From Hypomesus transpacificus (Eukaryota > Chordata > Actinopteri > Osmeriformes > Osmeridae), in NCBI RefSeq assembly GCF_021917145.1, contig NW_025813837.1, forward strand, positions 1,552,193 through 1,616,192: a DNA stretch of 64,000 nt, written 5' to 3'. The notes below the pieces were generated by a model. That model made no database searches, was not told the DNA's origin, and was given only the letters and a program-made list of their open reading frames with translations. This document shows, piece after piece, positions 50,801-64,000 of the stretch; position 1 is the stretch's first letter, and every line of letters starts with the position of its first letter. The position numbers and the translations under genes were made by a program.

Positions 50801-51465
50801 TCTGGGATGCACACAGTCTGTCAGTCTGGGACGCACACAGTCTGGAGGTCTGGCATACACACAGCCTGTCAGTCTGGGATAGACACAGTCTGGAAGTCTG
50901 GCATACACACAGTCTGTTAGTCTGGGATGCACACAGTCTGGAAGTCTGGCATACACACAGTCTGTTAGTCTGGGATGCACACAGTCTGGAAGTCTGGGAT
51001 GCACACAGCCTGTCAGTCTGTCATCCAAAACAGTCAGTCGGTCACATAGACAGCTTGTCAGTCCACGCTCAGCTACTTGAACTGTTTAACCTCTAGAAAA
51101 TGGGGTTCGACAGGTTGACCTTTGACTCCCAGCTTGCGGGTATTCTCCCGATGGTGTTTCGGCCTGGCGGGTCTCACCTCTTGTTTCTGAGCACGTGCAG
51201 AACGGCCCGCAGGAAGAGGTGGTCGTACTCCTGCTGCAGCCTCTCCTGGGACAGAGAGTGCTTGTTTGTGTTTGTGTGTGTGGGCGGGGGTGGGGGCGGG
51301 GCAGAGCCGCTCAGGCAGACGTACTGGGCCCAGTGGTCACTGACGTAACACACCGTCATCCTGAAGAGGGGCGGGGGAGGGGGGCATAGGAATACACACG
51401 TCCTGTTTCAGACGACATCGCTTCCCACTAGAGCCGTTACAGACTGTGTGTGCATGCATGTGTGT

Positions 51466-51503
<38 letters not shown>

Positions 51504-52905
51504 ACGCTGACCGAATGGTGTGTCCGATGCGTTTGACCAGCTGCCGGTAGCGGGCTCTGTTGTAGGTTCGCAGGCCGACGGCCAGGAGCTCGATCAGCGA
51601 GGAGGCCGAGGCAAACACACACATCATCTTCTGACTGGACACAGCCCGGGGCTCATACACACCTGGAGACAAGTCAAGTCAAGTTCGTTTTAGAGCACAT
51701 TTTAAAAACAGCCAATGCCGACCAAAGTGCTTTACAAAATCATCAAATGTGGCAGAACGACAATACGACACGAGTGACCCTAAACTAACTCGGAAGCCAA
51801 AGAATAAAAATATGTTTTAAGACGAGACTTAAATGTCTCGGTGGTGGGGGATGACCTAATCAAAATGGAGTAGGGGCTCCAACTGAAAAGGCACGATCAC
51901 CTTTTGTTTTCATCCGAGTCTGTAGAATGGCTAAACACAATGATGTGTCTGTTTGCTTGTGTCTGTGGCTTAAGTGTGTGTATGCCTCCATGTATGTGTA
52001 TACTGTGTGTGTGTGTGTGCTCACCCTGCCTGCTCATGCCCAGCATGTGTGCGTAGAGCTGCTGGAAGGGGAACTGGGACAGGAAGGAGATCAGGTCCTC
52101 TTCACACAGCAACAACCAGCCGCTGTCCGGGTCTTCATCCTGCACACAAGCCCTGGTCATGCCCCTGATTCTGGAACACCTGGTCACACACACACACACA
52201 CGTGCACCCGTACCTCCTCGCCCCCCTCGTCCACCAGCGTCCAGTTCCCCGAGTCGGGGCCCGAGTCGGCAGAGGTCTGGCTCTCGCAGGGCTTCATGTG
52301 GCTCAGGAACTCTGCACGGTGCCTGGGGTCAGGGGGGAAACAACAGGTCAGGGGCTAGTGAAGGGGAACTGGGGGAGCTGGGTTTAAAGAGAGGGATGAA
52401 GGGACATGCGGATAGGGTCAGGGACAGGGTCAAGGTCAGGGTCATCACGTCCTCACCTGGCAGGGGACATGAGGACGGCCAGGGCCTGCATGAAGTCCTT
52501 CACCCCAGAGGAGTTCCCTAAAACCTGGATCTACCACACACACACACACACGCCACGAGTCATGATAACTCACAATGCGTACGTCGCTTTGGGATAAAAG
52601 CGTCTGCTAAATGAATTCAAAAGTTCACAGATACGATGCAAGTGTATTCCAGCCTGAGTGGAACACAGCTCCGCTCCCTGCTGCCGCAGCACAACCAGGC
52701 CGCCTCACCTGGAGGAAGGGGGCGGCCCACTTGCCCACCCCCGCTGGGCAGCACAGCATGTGGCTGAGTAGGAAGAGGTGCTCCTCGGGTGCCCCCCGGA
52801 GAAGCACTGCCACCTGGGGACAGGGAGGGGAACTGCATTAGACGTTGGCCAAAACGGCAGCAGGGACGGAGGGGTTCAGCCGTGAGTAACCACTTTGAGT
52901 GAGGG

Positions 52906-52961
<56 letters not shown>

Positions 52962-53516
52962 TTAGTACCAGTCTCTCTAGCCAGTTGTGGATGTCTGTCT
53001 GGAACTGGGCGTCGTCCAGGACTCTCCGCGTGAAGCTGAACAGAACACTGATGGCCTCTTTCAGGGGCTGGAGCGAGCAGGGCTGCCCCTGGGAGTCGGA
53101 GCATGCTGGAGACACACACACACACACACACTGTATAAAAACGTGTATGTGAGAGAGATACTGTGTGCGTGTTTGGTTGAGTTTTACCTTGCAGCAAGCA
53201 GTAGAGGTAGGATTCAACCTGCAGCCGCGACAGCAGGGCCGTGTAGGCGTGCAGCGCCACCTTCTGGTGGAGCAGCTCGGCACGCACCTCAAACAGCCTC
53301 TTGAGCTCCGCCAGGACGGACTCGCTGAAGTCGGCCTGCTGGAAGCGGTGGTAGCCGCACACCTTGGACTGGTCCACGCACACGCCCTGTGCAGGAGGCC
53401 GGGGAGGAGGGAACAGGACGTTACCAAACCCAACAGACCTTAACCCCCTTCTGTTCAAAGAACAAGAAGTAGAGTTTGATACCTTGGGGATGTTGTGGGA
53501 GTATTGAAAGCCCCTT

Positions 53517-53567
<51 letters not shown>

Positions 53568-55039
53568 CACACACAACCAAATAGAAACAAAGTGAGACAC
53601 ACACACACACACACCTGCAGGGTGAGCTGTTCGTCGCGGAAGCTCCACAGGCGGCTCTGCGTGCTCTTGCAGTCGGAGGTGAGCGCGTGCAGCTGCGTGT
53701 GCGACTGGCTCAGCTGCCGCCGGCAGCGCCAGTAGCTCTGCAGCAGCTCCGTCAGGGCGTGGCCCTCCTGACGCGCCGCCGCGCCGAAGAGGCCCGCGCA
53801 CGCCTCCGCGCCCTCCAGCCAGGCGCGCAGCCCCCCCGCCGGCTCCCACGCCCGCAGCTGCTCCAGGGAGAAGGCCTGGGGGGGGGGGGGGGGGGAAGTG
53901 GAGGACCACATATACACTGTTGAGAGCCTGAACCACATGCTGAGGTGCTGTGCTATGGAAGTTTTAACGTAGCAGTCTAAGATCAACATCCTTGTGTATT
54001 CTGGAGGGCTGTGCCCTGATAAGCCCTTTTTATGGCAAGTAAACACAGGAGGTGATTCATATTGGAGTGTGTATACTGTGTTTTGGACCGGACGGTGGGT
54101 GGGTACCTGTGTCTCGGGGGGTAGCTGGGGCAGCTCTGGGTACAGTCTGGTTCTGGGCACCTCTGGTGCTGACAGCTCCATGGGCTGCAGACTCGGGGGA
54201 GAGGACTCCTGCTCTGCTAACGCCAGCACGGCCGGCCCCCTCGTCCTGCAGGCCCACTGGGTCTCCTCGCGGAGCTGCATCCCGGGGCTCTCCTCCAGCG
54301 AGGGAAGGGAGGGGTAGAGGGCTGGGGCGCTGGGGGCTGGGGCTTTCTCCAGGGCCAGGGAGCCTCTCATCACCTCGGGAGTCTCCAGGGCAACCGTCAG
54401 CTCGGACGGCTGGTCGGCTGTCCGTGGTAACTCCGGCGACAACGCCAACAACGACTGAAATGTCTGTGGCAAGGTGGATGGGGACAGCGAGCGTGAGGAG
54501 GGAACTAGGGGTGCCTGTGAGGCCCGAGGGAGAGGCGGGGCTGTGGATGAGGCTGCCTGTGAGGCAGGCTCTGTGAGGGGGGCCTGCTCCTCCTCCGCGC
54601 CCCCGGAGCCCCCATAAGGCAGGCTGAGGGGGACGTCTGCAAACTCAGCGTCCGGAGGCGCCGTCGGAGCGGGAGGCTCCTCAGCACACACTGCAGGGGG
54701 AGCTGTGGCCCCTCCCTCCTCCTCCTGCTGCCTCGGCTTCCTGCCCTGGAGAAAGGAACCAACACACCATCAATAGGGGGTACTGTAAGCCCTCTGAACC
54801 ACCCAGCAGGCCTCCAAAGACCTAAGGCAGAGCATGCTGTGTGATCTACAGCACAAGGCGAGGGAGTTGCTCTGATGTTGTGCACTGTTCACTGAACTAT
54901 AATCTCTGGAAAATGCTCATGTCGGCATGTGCACTTCCCGGTTGATCAAACCGACAGACCGTCACGTGCTTTTACGAATTTGTGTGTTTACCTGTTGCCT
55001 TGAGCTGCCTTTCGTCTTCTTTGGTCTTACAGCCTCCAT
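36359..55039 (-). CDS. epg5: ectopic P-granules autophagy protein 5 homolog (EPG5), complete
   Basis: EPG5 is a very large RAB7 effector and tether that drives autophagosome fusion with late endosomes/lysosomes; human loss causes Vici syndrome. I predict 45 coding exons whose phases all close, giving about 2,590 aa (human about 2,579). The start is ATG at 55039 ([12 protein letters not shown]), the stop is at 36359. Blocks near-identical to human occur throughout: [105 protein letters not shown]-like [10 protein letters not shown] at the C-terminus. The N-terminal about 215 residues are Pro/Ser/Glu-rich and poorly conserved. The rest is predicted alpha-helical without a known enzymatic motif. 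Exon coordinates are given in the three segment entries. Introns are small but packed with minisatellites, several of which copy splice junctions. Confidence 0.96.
39130..39350. repeat. 17-bp minisatellite in epg5 intron 38
   Basis: Units of cttggtagtagtgtata (plus strand) repeat about 12 times, starting right after the exon 38 donor. Confidence 0.85.
40450..40628. repeat. GGAGGAGGTAGTG minisatellite in epg5 intron 35
   Basis: Nested repeats of ggaggaggtagtgtaggg and ggtcgtggaggtggagga, ending just before exon 35 (donor at 40634). Confidence 0.85.
41705..41870. repeat. 33-36 bp minisatellite in epg5 intron 31
   Basis: About five copies of a unit containing tgttttatgggaatagtgtt and gatgttgtgtcag, directly upstream (gene strand) of exon 32. 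Confidence 0.85.
42210..48356 (-). CDS. epg5: epg5 coding exons 16-30
   Basis: Exons: 48222-48356, 47784-48046, 47528-47668, 47013-47157, 45871-46068, 45576-45683, 45237-45359, 44600-44766, 44220-44468, 43990-44113, 43505-43649, 43055-43226, 42786-42948, 42542-42684, 42210-42366. Exon 24 has a Pro/Gly-rich insertion (about [16 protein letters not shown]) relative to human. Exon 26 has two possible donors six bases apart (gtacag|gtac). The downstream one gives the best match to human (TSPSTARERIL against TDPLLAKERVL). Confidence 0.9.
43231..43263. repeat. (AC)n microsatellite in epg5 intron 26
   Basis: About 16 AC units directly before the exon 27 acceptor on the gene strand. Confidence 0.9.
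43376..43520 (-). repeat. 30-bp minisatellite at the exon 26 donor of epg5
   Basis: About 4.5 copies; the gene-strand unit contains CCAGTACAGGTACACC, a copy of the exon 26 end plus donor. The unit is a multiple of three and remains open in the exon 26 frame (repeating [10 protein letters not shown]). Confidence 0.9.
43888..43918 (+). repeat. SINE tail fragment in epg5 intron 25
   Basis: Tail-like ggataaaagcttgccgaatg only. Confidence 0.45.
44862..45235. repeat. GTGTGTCTGA repeat in epg5 intron 22
   Basis: Long degenerate array of gtgtgtgtgtctgagt units that begins immediately after the exon 22 donor (gene strand). Confidence 0.9.
46199..46990 (-). repeat. 28-bp minisatellite in epg5 intron 19, about 28 copies
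   Basis: The plus-strand unit is tgagtgtgtgtacctggatg + atagcagg (variants ctgg, cagatg). On the gene strand each unit reads ATCATCCAGGTACACACACT, duplicating the exon 19 terminus ATCCAG|GTAC. All three gene-strand frames are open through it, which is why long spurious reading frames appear. Confidence 0.95.
48465..48925 (-). repeat. CAG|GTAAC array in epg5 intron 15
   Basis: Dozens of gttacctgtgtgt units; the gene strand reads ACACACAGGTAAC. It contains the presumed exon 15 donor and many look-alikes. Higher-order duplication is visible (two near-identical blocks, about 48615-48760 and 48765-48910). Confidence 0.95.
48908..55039 (-). CDS. epg5: epg5 coding exons 1-15
   Basis: Exons (transcript order): 54992-55039, 54107-54745, 53615-53875, 53188-53386, 52969-53105, 52709-52813, 52457-52530, 52214-52322, 52025-52139, 51512-51662, 51178-51360, 49957-50114, 49485-49636, 49185-49325, 48908-49084. 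Exon 2 (213 codons) is the low-complexity N-terminal region. Exon 11 contains a Pro6 run followed by THTNTNKH that human lacks. The exon 15 donor is ambiguous because it sits in an array of CAG|GTAAC motifs; the copy chosen (48908) keeps phase and aligns with human. Exon 12 is preceded by a 0.9-kb minisatellite. Confidence 0.9.
49750..49947 (+). repeat. full-length tRNA-derived SINE in epg5 intron 12
   Basis: The head has cagatggctgagcggttagg (A box) and gttggttcgaatcccggccg (B box), the middle has gtccttgggcaaggcacttc, and the tail has tctggataagagcgtctgct. The tail end lies about 10 bases from the exon 12 donor. Confidence 0.92.
50126..51010. repeat. 24-bp minisatellite in epg5 intron 11, about 36 copies
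   Basis: The plus-strand unit is acacagcctgtcagtctggc + atac. The gene-strand unit contains CTGACAGGCTGTG. The array ends about 10 bp before the exon 12 acceptor (CCTGCAG|GCTG). Confidence 0.95.
51668..51905 (+). repeat. dispersed teleost repeat in epg5 intron 9
   Basis: Strings such as aagtcaagttcgttttagag, accaaagtgctttacaaaat and ttaagacgagacttaaatgt resemble a common fish interspersed repeat as I remember it. Class undetermined. Confidence 0.45.
52588..52617 (+). repeat. SINE tail fragment in epg5 intron 6
   Basis: Only the tail gggataaaagcgtctgctaa is present. Confidence 0.6.
52909..52959. repeat. (GA)n microsatellite in epg5 intron 5
   Basis: About 25 GA units close to the exon 5 donor. 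Confidence 0.95.
53519..53565. repeat. (AC)n microsatellite in epg5 intron 3
   Basis: About 22 AC units close to exon 3. Confidence 0.9.
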
Positions 55040-56158
55040 TTCTGGTCCGCGATTCTATCCTTCCCTTCACAGTCTTCAGATGACGTTCACTGTGAAGAGC
55101 TGGTCAGTGGTCAGAGGTAGACAATTAACTAGAGTAGACTTATCCAAGACTAAGTGGCGTGATTATGTCCTTATCTTTCCTTTCGCTGGGTGTCATTTGC
55201 CAACGCGGTGTTGTGCCAGAACATACAGCAACTATTTGGATCCGTTGATTTAGGCAGTGGAATGGAGAAACTCACATTGTGCTTCTTTTCAAGATTCTAT
55301 AGAATTATAGTAGAACACTACTTCAGTCAGCTGCTAATGTAGCTGCTAACGCACATTCTATTCGCTGACTGGGTACAGAGTTGACAAGGCGAGGTAGCTT
55401 GTTATGCTACCTAGCTTTATACAGCAGTTGGGACAAAAGCCTTCGGGACAAAATGAAACGAAACTCATCTTTCCCCTTACCTCGACGATGAAAACAAACG
55501 AGCCATGACGACAACTGCTAGCTAGAAAGCTAACTTGCTGCCTGTGTCAACAAGTCATATCCTCACGTTGTAATATCGACTTACCTTCACAGCAATGTAA
55601 GATTTCATCTATCCAACTGACATTCGGGAACACAACATCGCTCATATCAGCTGTCACATTTGTTTTGTTATTCCAGGAACTCTGTTATCGCAATATTTGG
55701 TCACATGACAGCTCCACCTCTCTAAGGAACACGAAAGGGGTCAAAATGCACCGAGGTACACTCCGCGGCTGTAAAGCCTAGTTCCTAGTCAAAACATCGA
55801 TAGAAACAAGAAAACGTGTTCTCCTTTGTAATTTTTGAATCAATATGCAAATGTTATGGGCGACTTCTATCTTGCCTTAATCAAACTGAGAAATGTACAG
55901 TGCACAAGCCTCAGACACTTTCAGTCAGAATAAATACAGACAACCAGAGTAATTAAAACGTTTATATCCACAAATCTACATGGAACGATGACAGTGACCC
56001 TATAGATTCCCTTTATAATTGTTATACCCTGCACCTGCAAGTTCGAACCAGGCAAAGGCTAGGGAAAGTGAATACATTTGTGTGCTTTGGAGTCCTCTAT
56101 TGGGTCCCTTAAACCCTCTTAGCACAATAGCAATATATCACAGAGATATTTATTCAAG
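55040..56158. other. epg5 5' leader/promoter and lix1 3' region
   Basis: Possible non-coding epg5 first exons end at minus-strand donors at 55481 (CGAG|gtaagg) and 55585 (GAAG|gtaagt), so transcription likely starts between about 55500 and 55750. No other gene is visible. Confidence 0.4.
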
Positions 56159-56164
56159 TTGTGT
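56159..56164 (-). terminator. candidate lix1 polyadenylation signal
   Basis: AATAAA on the minus strand about 170 bp past the lix1 stop codon. Confidence 0.5.
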
Positions 56165-56335
56165 CAACGGGGTATGGAGCAATCATCTGGGGTCATACTT
56201 CTCCTGGCCCAATATCACTATAATTTATAGTGTATCACTATAGAATATCATTCCCCCTCACCCCCAACCACACACACACACACATATACACACACCCTCT
56301 CAACCCCCACACCAGACAACACATCTCTGGAGCCA

Positions 56336-60864
<4,529 letters not shown>

Positions 60865-63800
60865 CTCCTGGTCCCGATGTTGAATCCCAGACAGTCAGCG
60901 CCCTGCGCACCCAGTCCGGCTCTGTCTCAACAGACTCTCACACACACACACTCTCCAGGCCTCCCTCTCTCGCAGACACACACAGACTCATATCACAGTC
61001 CGTTCACAAACAGTCGATCCTGGAACAGAACAGAATCCATGGAGACATTCATCTCAGGGCAGGAACTCAGAACGAAATGACTCTCTCTCCACCTCTCCTT
61101 CTCTCGCTCTCTAAGTCTCTCTCTCCACCCCCACCTCCCTCTGGTCTCCATGGCTTAAAGACTTTGTTCTCCCTTCCCCCCGCCTCTCCTCTACCCCCCC
61201 CCCCCCCTCTTGCCCATCGTGTGAAGACCGGAGCTGGACACCTTTGTCACCCGCCACTACTAATTAGGTAGGTGGGCCCCTTCCTCAACACACACACAGC
61301 GATCTGCCACTGGTATGCAGCTCCCCTCCCTTCCTCTCACCCCTCCCCTCCTCTCCTCTCTTCTCCTCCAACTTCCCTCTCTTTCCCTTTCTCCCTCCCC
61401 ACCTCTACTTCTCCTCCCCCACCCTCTCCTCTCCTCTACCCTCCCTCCCTCCCTCCTTCCTCTTCTCCACTCCCCCTCTCCTCCCCTCCAGTGTGATCAG
61501 TCCCTGGACACAGACCGATCTGTCAGTCTCAGACACACCCAGCCTGAAGACATGCAAGAGACCCTGAGAGTCAAGTCACCTGAGAGCTGTTAGATCCACC
61601 AAGTGCCACCATACCGCAACAAGCTTCACTCAGACCACATCATTCGACAGTCCGGTCTGTACGGTTAAGCATCCTTGCTGTGTGTGTATGTGTGTACGTG
61701 TGTGTGTGTATGTGTGTAGGTGTGTATGTGTGTATGTGTGTGTGTGTGTGTGAGTGTGTGTGGCATTTTCCTGGATAGCTGTTGACTTCACACATTCTTG
61801 TCCGGCTCCACAGCGCCCACGCCTGCTCTCCATTCATCCTCTCCTTCGAAAGGGCTTTTGTTCACGCCTGCATTCACCTCCTTAAAAGCCTCTCCCCCAT
61901 TCATGAACCAAACCCTGAGAACGGAGAACATTCGTCGCCGTTTGCCTTTTCCGTTTGGTTTCCAGGTTCCGTGCGTGTGCGGTTCTGCGAGTGTGTTGAC
62001 AGGAGTGTGAAGGGTGTGATTTAGAGGGGTTTCGGTTGGCCATCCAAACGCCCAGCGTTTCATTGGAGGGAGTTAAGCTGAGGAGAAGGCTGGCTGGGTG
62101 GGTGACTCCAGGGGTTCTGAAGCAGACCTCCACAGACTCCCCAGATTCCTCACTCGTTTTTCCTTTTCACTCTGTAATCATTCTTTCCATGACCTTTCCC
62201 ATGTGTGAGGTCAGAGAGAGAGTGGTCTGTAGTTCATTGGACTTGACGGGCTTGACTTGCCTGTTCTCCTGATTATCCTCCTCCGCCACGTTATCAGAAC
62301 TATGGATCTGATAACGTCTGATAACTCTTCATCACCCACTGTTTCTTCCTCTCCCGTCTTCAGTACTGCATACTGACGTCGCCTTTTTGATTCCTCTCAT
62401 GCTCACTCATCATGTTCCAAACACCTCTCACAGGTGTTGAGGTACCAGTTTTAGGACAAAAAGTCTCCCAGCTTTGCCTTTTTACTTTATGTGTCCTTAA
62501 CTTTGCTTGTGCTTTCTTACATTTGATTAAATTCAAACTGTGTGCTTTATTACTTTCTTTCACCACATTACCATCTCTCCATCAGGAAACCGCCTTTTTC
62601 TTCATTCTTTTGCTACTTCTAGAAACGGAAGCAGGACAGATCATCATAGATCAGGCAGCATATTTGTTTCTGGTGCAATATGTTTATTGGACACTAGAGG
62701 GAACTATACCCACACGGCATAAGTCACACGCTTAAGACAGTTTGTGTGTGAGAATCCTCGGCCTGATTCTGGACTGTACCATATCTGGAAAGATCTGAAG
62801 ACAGAGTTGCTGTTTGTGTGTTCTTGAATTAGTGTGACTGTGCTTGTGAGAGAGGGAGGGAGAGAGAGAGTGTACCTTCCCCCATTCTGGACTGTACCAT
62901 GTCTGGAAAGATCTGTGTGTAGATTTGTTGCGGTTTGTGTATTAGAGTGTTCAGAGTACAAAAACTAAGTTGCAGAGAAGCTAGCAAAACAGCAGCCTCT
63001 GTATGTTTCTGTATGTGTGTGTGTGTCAATCAATATTACCAACTCCTGAACATGTGTGTGTACATTGTGTGTGCGTACGTGTGTGTCTGCGTGTGCGTGT
63101 CTGTGTGTGTGTGTGTGCTGTGACAACCCACAGAGAGTTAGACGGCTCAGACAATTTGAGACGATGAAATGCAGTCTCATACGTTTCCATTCAACCTAAA
63201 AGAACAATTAGCAGAATCTCTCTAGAGATCTTAGAGAGATCTCTCTCCCCCTCCTCTCTACCTCTCTCTCTGTCTCTGTCTGTCCCCATCTCTATTTCTT
63301 TCTCTCCCCTTCTTCTCTCTGTTTCTCTCTCTCTGTCTTGTCTTCTCTCTCTCTCTTGCCGTCTTCCTCTGGCTGGAGGTTATCTCCCCGTCTCTATCTC
63401 TCCCCCTCTTCTCTCTGTCTCTCTCTGTCTTGTCTCTCTCTCTCTTGTCGTCTTCCTCTGGCTGGAAGTTCTCTCCCCTCCTGAGCCCTGTCGTCTTGGT
63501 TCTCATGCGGCCGGGTGCTGATCAGCAGATGAGTCGCAGGCTCGCCGCTCCACGGCTGAGCACAGCGTTCCTCCTGGCCTGACTCTGGGGTCGTCACGTG
63601 TAAGCTTGTGTGTTTCCGTGCTGTGGCGAGAAACATACGTGACAGACTGTGACTCCCAGACTCGGGCGTGCGATGATGGGTCATGTACACCTCCCATTGC
63701 CTGGGAGGGAGCTGAGCCTGCCCGTCACAGCCGGCTCAGACTTCTGGGAGAGGAACTTGTCAAGCTCGGTGGTCAAAGTGGTGGTCGAACCCTTCTCAGA

Positions 63801-64000
63801 AACACTTTCTCCCATTCTTCCTCTCTCTCTTTCTCTCTCTTCCTCTCTTGCTCACACACACACACTTTTACGAAGCGCGGACCTTACCCCGATGACGCGC
63901 GTACACGAGACAGAGAGAACACAAGATACACAACGGACTTGTTATTGAAGCCGTGTGCGTGTATACAGAAGAAGAATTCCGTCCGTTGAGTGTCAACACA
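60865..64000. other. intergenic DNA upstream of lix1
   Basis: No gene recognised. It contains CT-rich tracts (61080-61500, 63215-63480), GT tracts (61678-61760, 63010-63118), a diverged duplication containing ggactgtaccat (62770 and 62888) and a duplicated gtcttcctctggctgga segment (63361 and 63450). Confidence 0.6.

Noticed and set aside
50126..51010. Possible CRISPR-like array
   Set aside because: The 24-bp units are head-to-tail without unique spacers and lie in a vertebrate intron.
49925..51028. Long reading frames on both strands with YARLTGCV / QSGIHTAC repeats
   Set aside because: They are translations of the 24-bp intron 11 array and are open on both strands because the unit has no stops.
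52838..53105. Continuation of the epg5 frame after exon 5 into the GA repeat
   Set aside because: The exon 5 donor at 52969 restores phase with exon 6; the rest is (GA)n translation.
61080..61593. Ser/Pro/Leu-rich frames in CT-rich DNA
   Set aside because: Low-complexity composition, no homology, no splice context.

Overview
The window reads as nuclear DNA of a ray-finned fish (teleost). It carries vertebrate genes split by many short introns, dense (CA)n/(GT)n and (GA)n microsatellites, and several tRNA-derived SINEs whose 3' end is the fish-type 'ggataagagcgtctgctaaa' tail. The SINE consensus made me think of a smelt-like lineage, but the order cannot be fixed from sequence alone. Nothing here is prokaryotic: no operons, CRISPR arrays or insertion sequences. 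Layout, left to right: (1) 552-1302, minus: first coding exon of a neurofilament-medium-like intermediate filament gene, with its TATA box; the rest of the gene lies left of the window. (2) 3933-8284, plus: fancg, 14 coding exons, 631 aa. (3) 9293-15805, plus: vcp (p97 AAA ATPase), 17 exons, 806 aa. (4) 16725-18789, minus: akr1a1, 7 exons, 324 aa, tail-to-tail with vcp. (5) About 18.8-21.8 kb: transposon-rich spacer with two hAT-type elements. (6) 24487-30908, minus: dnajb5, 3 coding exons, 374 aa, long 3' UTR, probable non-coding 5' exon(s) near 32.07-32.56 kb and a perfect CRE at 32205-32212. (7) 36359-55039, minus: epg5, 45 predicted coding exons giving about 2,590 aa. (8) 56336-60864, minus: lix1, 5 firm exons plus a putative first exon. 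(9) 60.9-64.0 kb: intergenic low-complexity DNA. Exon models were built by hand. I chose GT/AG junctions that keep the reading phase and match the remembered human proteins. Every phase closes for fancg, vcp, akr1a1, dnajb5, epg5 and lix1, and the predicted lengths match human ones closely (vcp 806 against 806, epg5 2590 against about 2579, fancg 631 against 622, akr1a1 324 against 325). The genes do not form one pathway. fancg, vcp and dnajb5 are close neighbours on human 9p13, so that part is conserved synteny; akr1a1, epg5, lix1 and the neurofilament gene come from other human chromosomes. vcp and epg5 both act in protein and organelle clearance, and fancg acts in DNA crosslink repair. The most unusual structure is inside epg5. 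At least four introns begin or end with minisatellites that repeat the adjacent splice-junction sequence, so potential donor or acceptor sites occur in tandem (introns 11, 15, 19, 26). The intron 26 array is a 30-bp in-frame unit that could add 10-residue blocks to the protein. Also notable are non-autonomous transposons with visible target-site duplications (three hAT-like with 8-bp duplications, one piggyBac-like at TTAA) and a 30+16 bp inverted-repeat hairpin in a lix1 intron.
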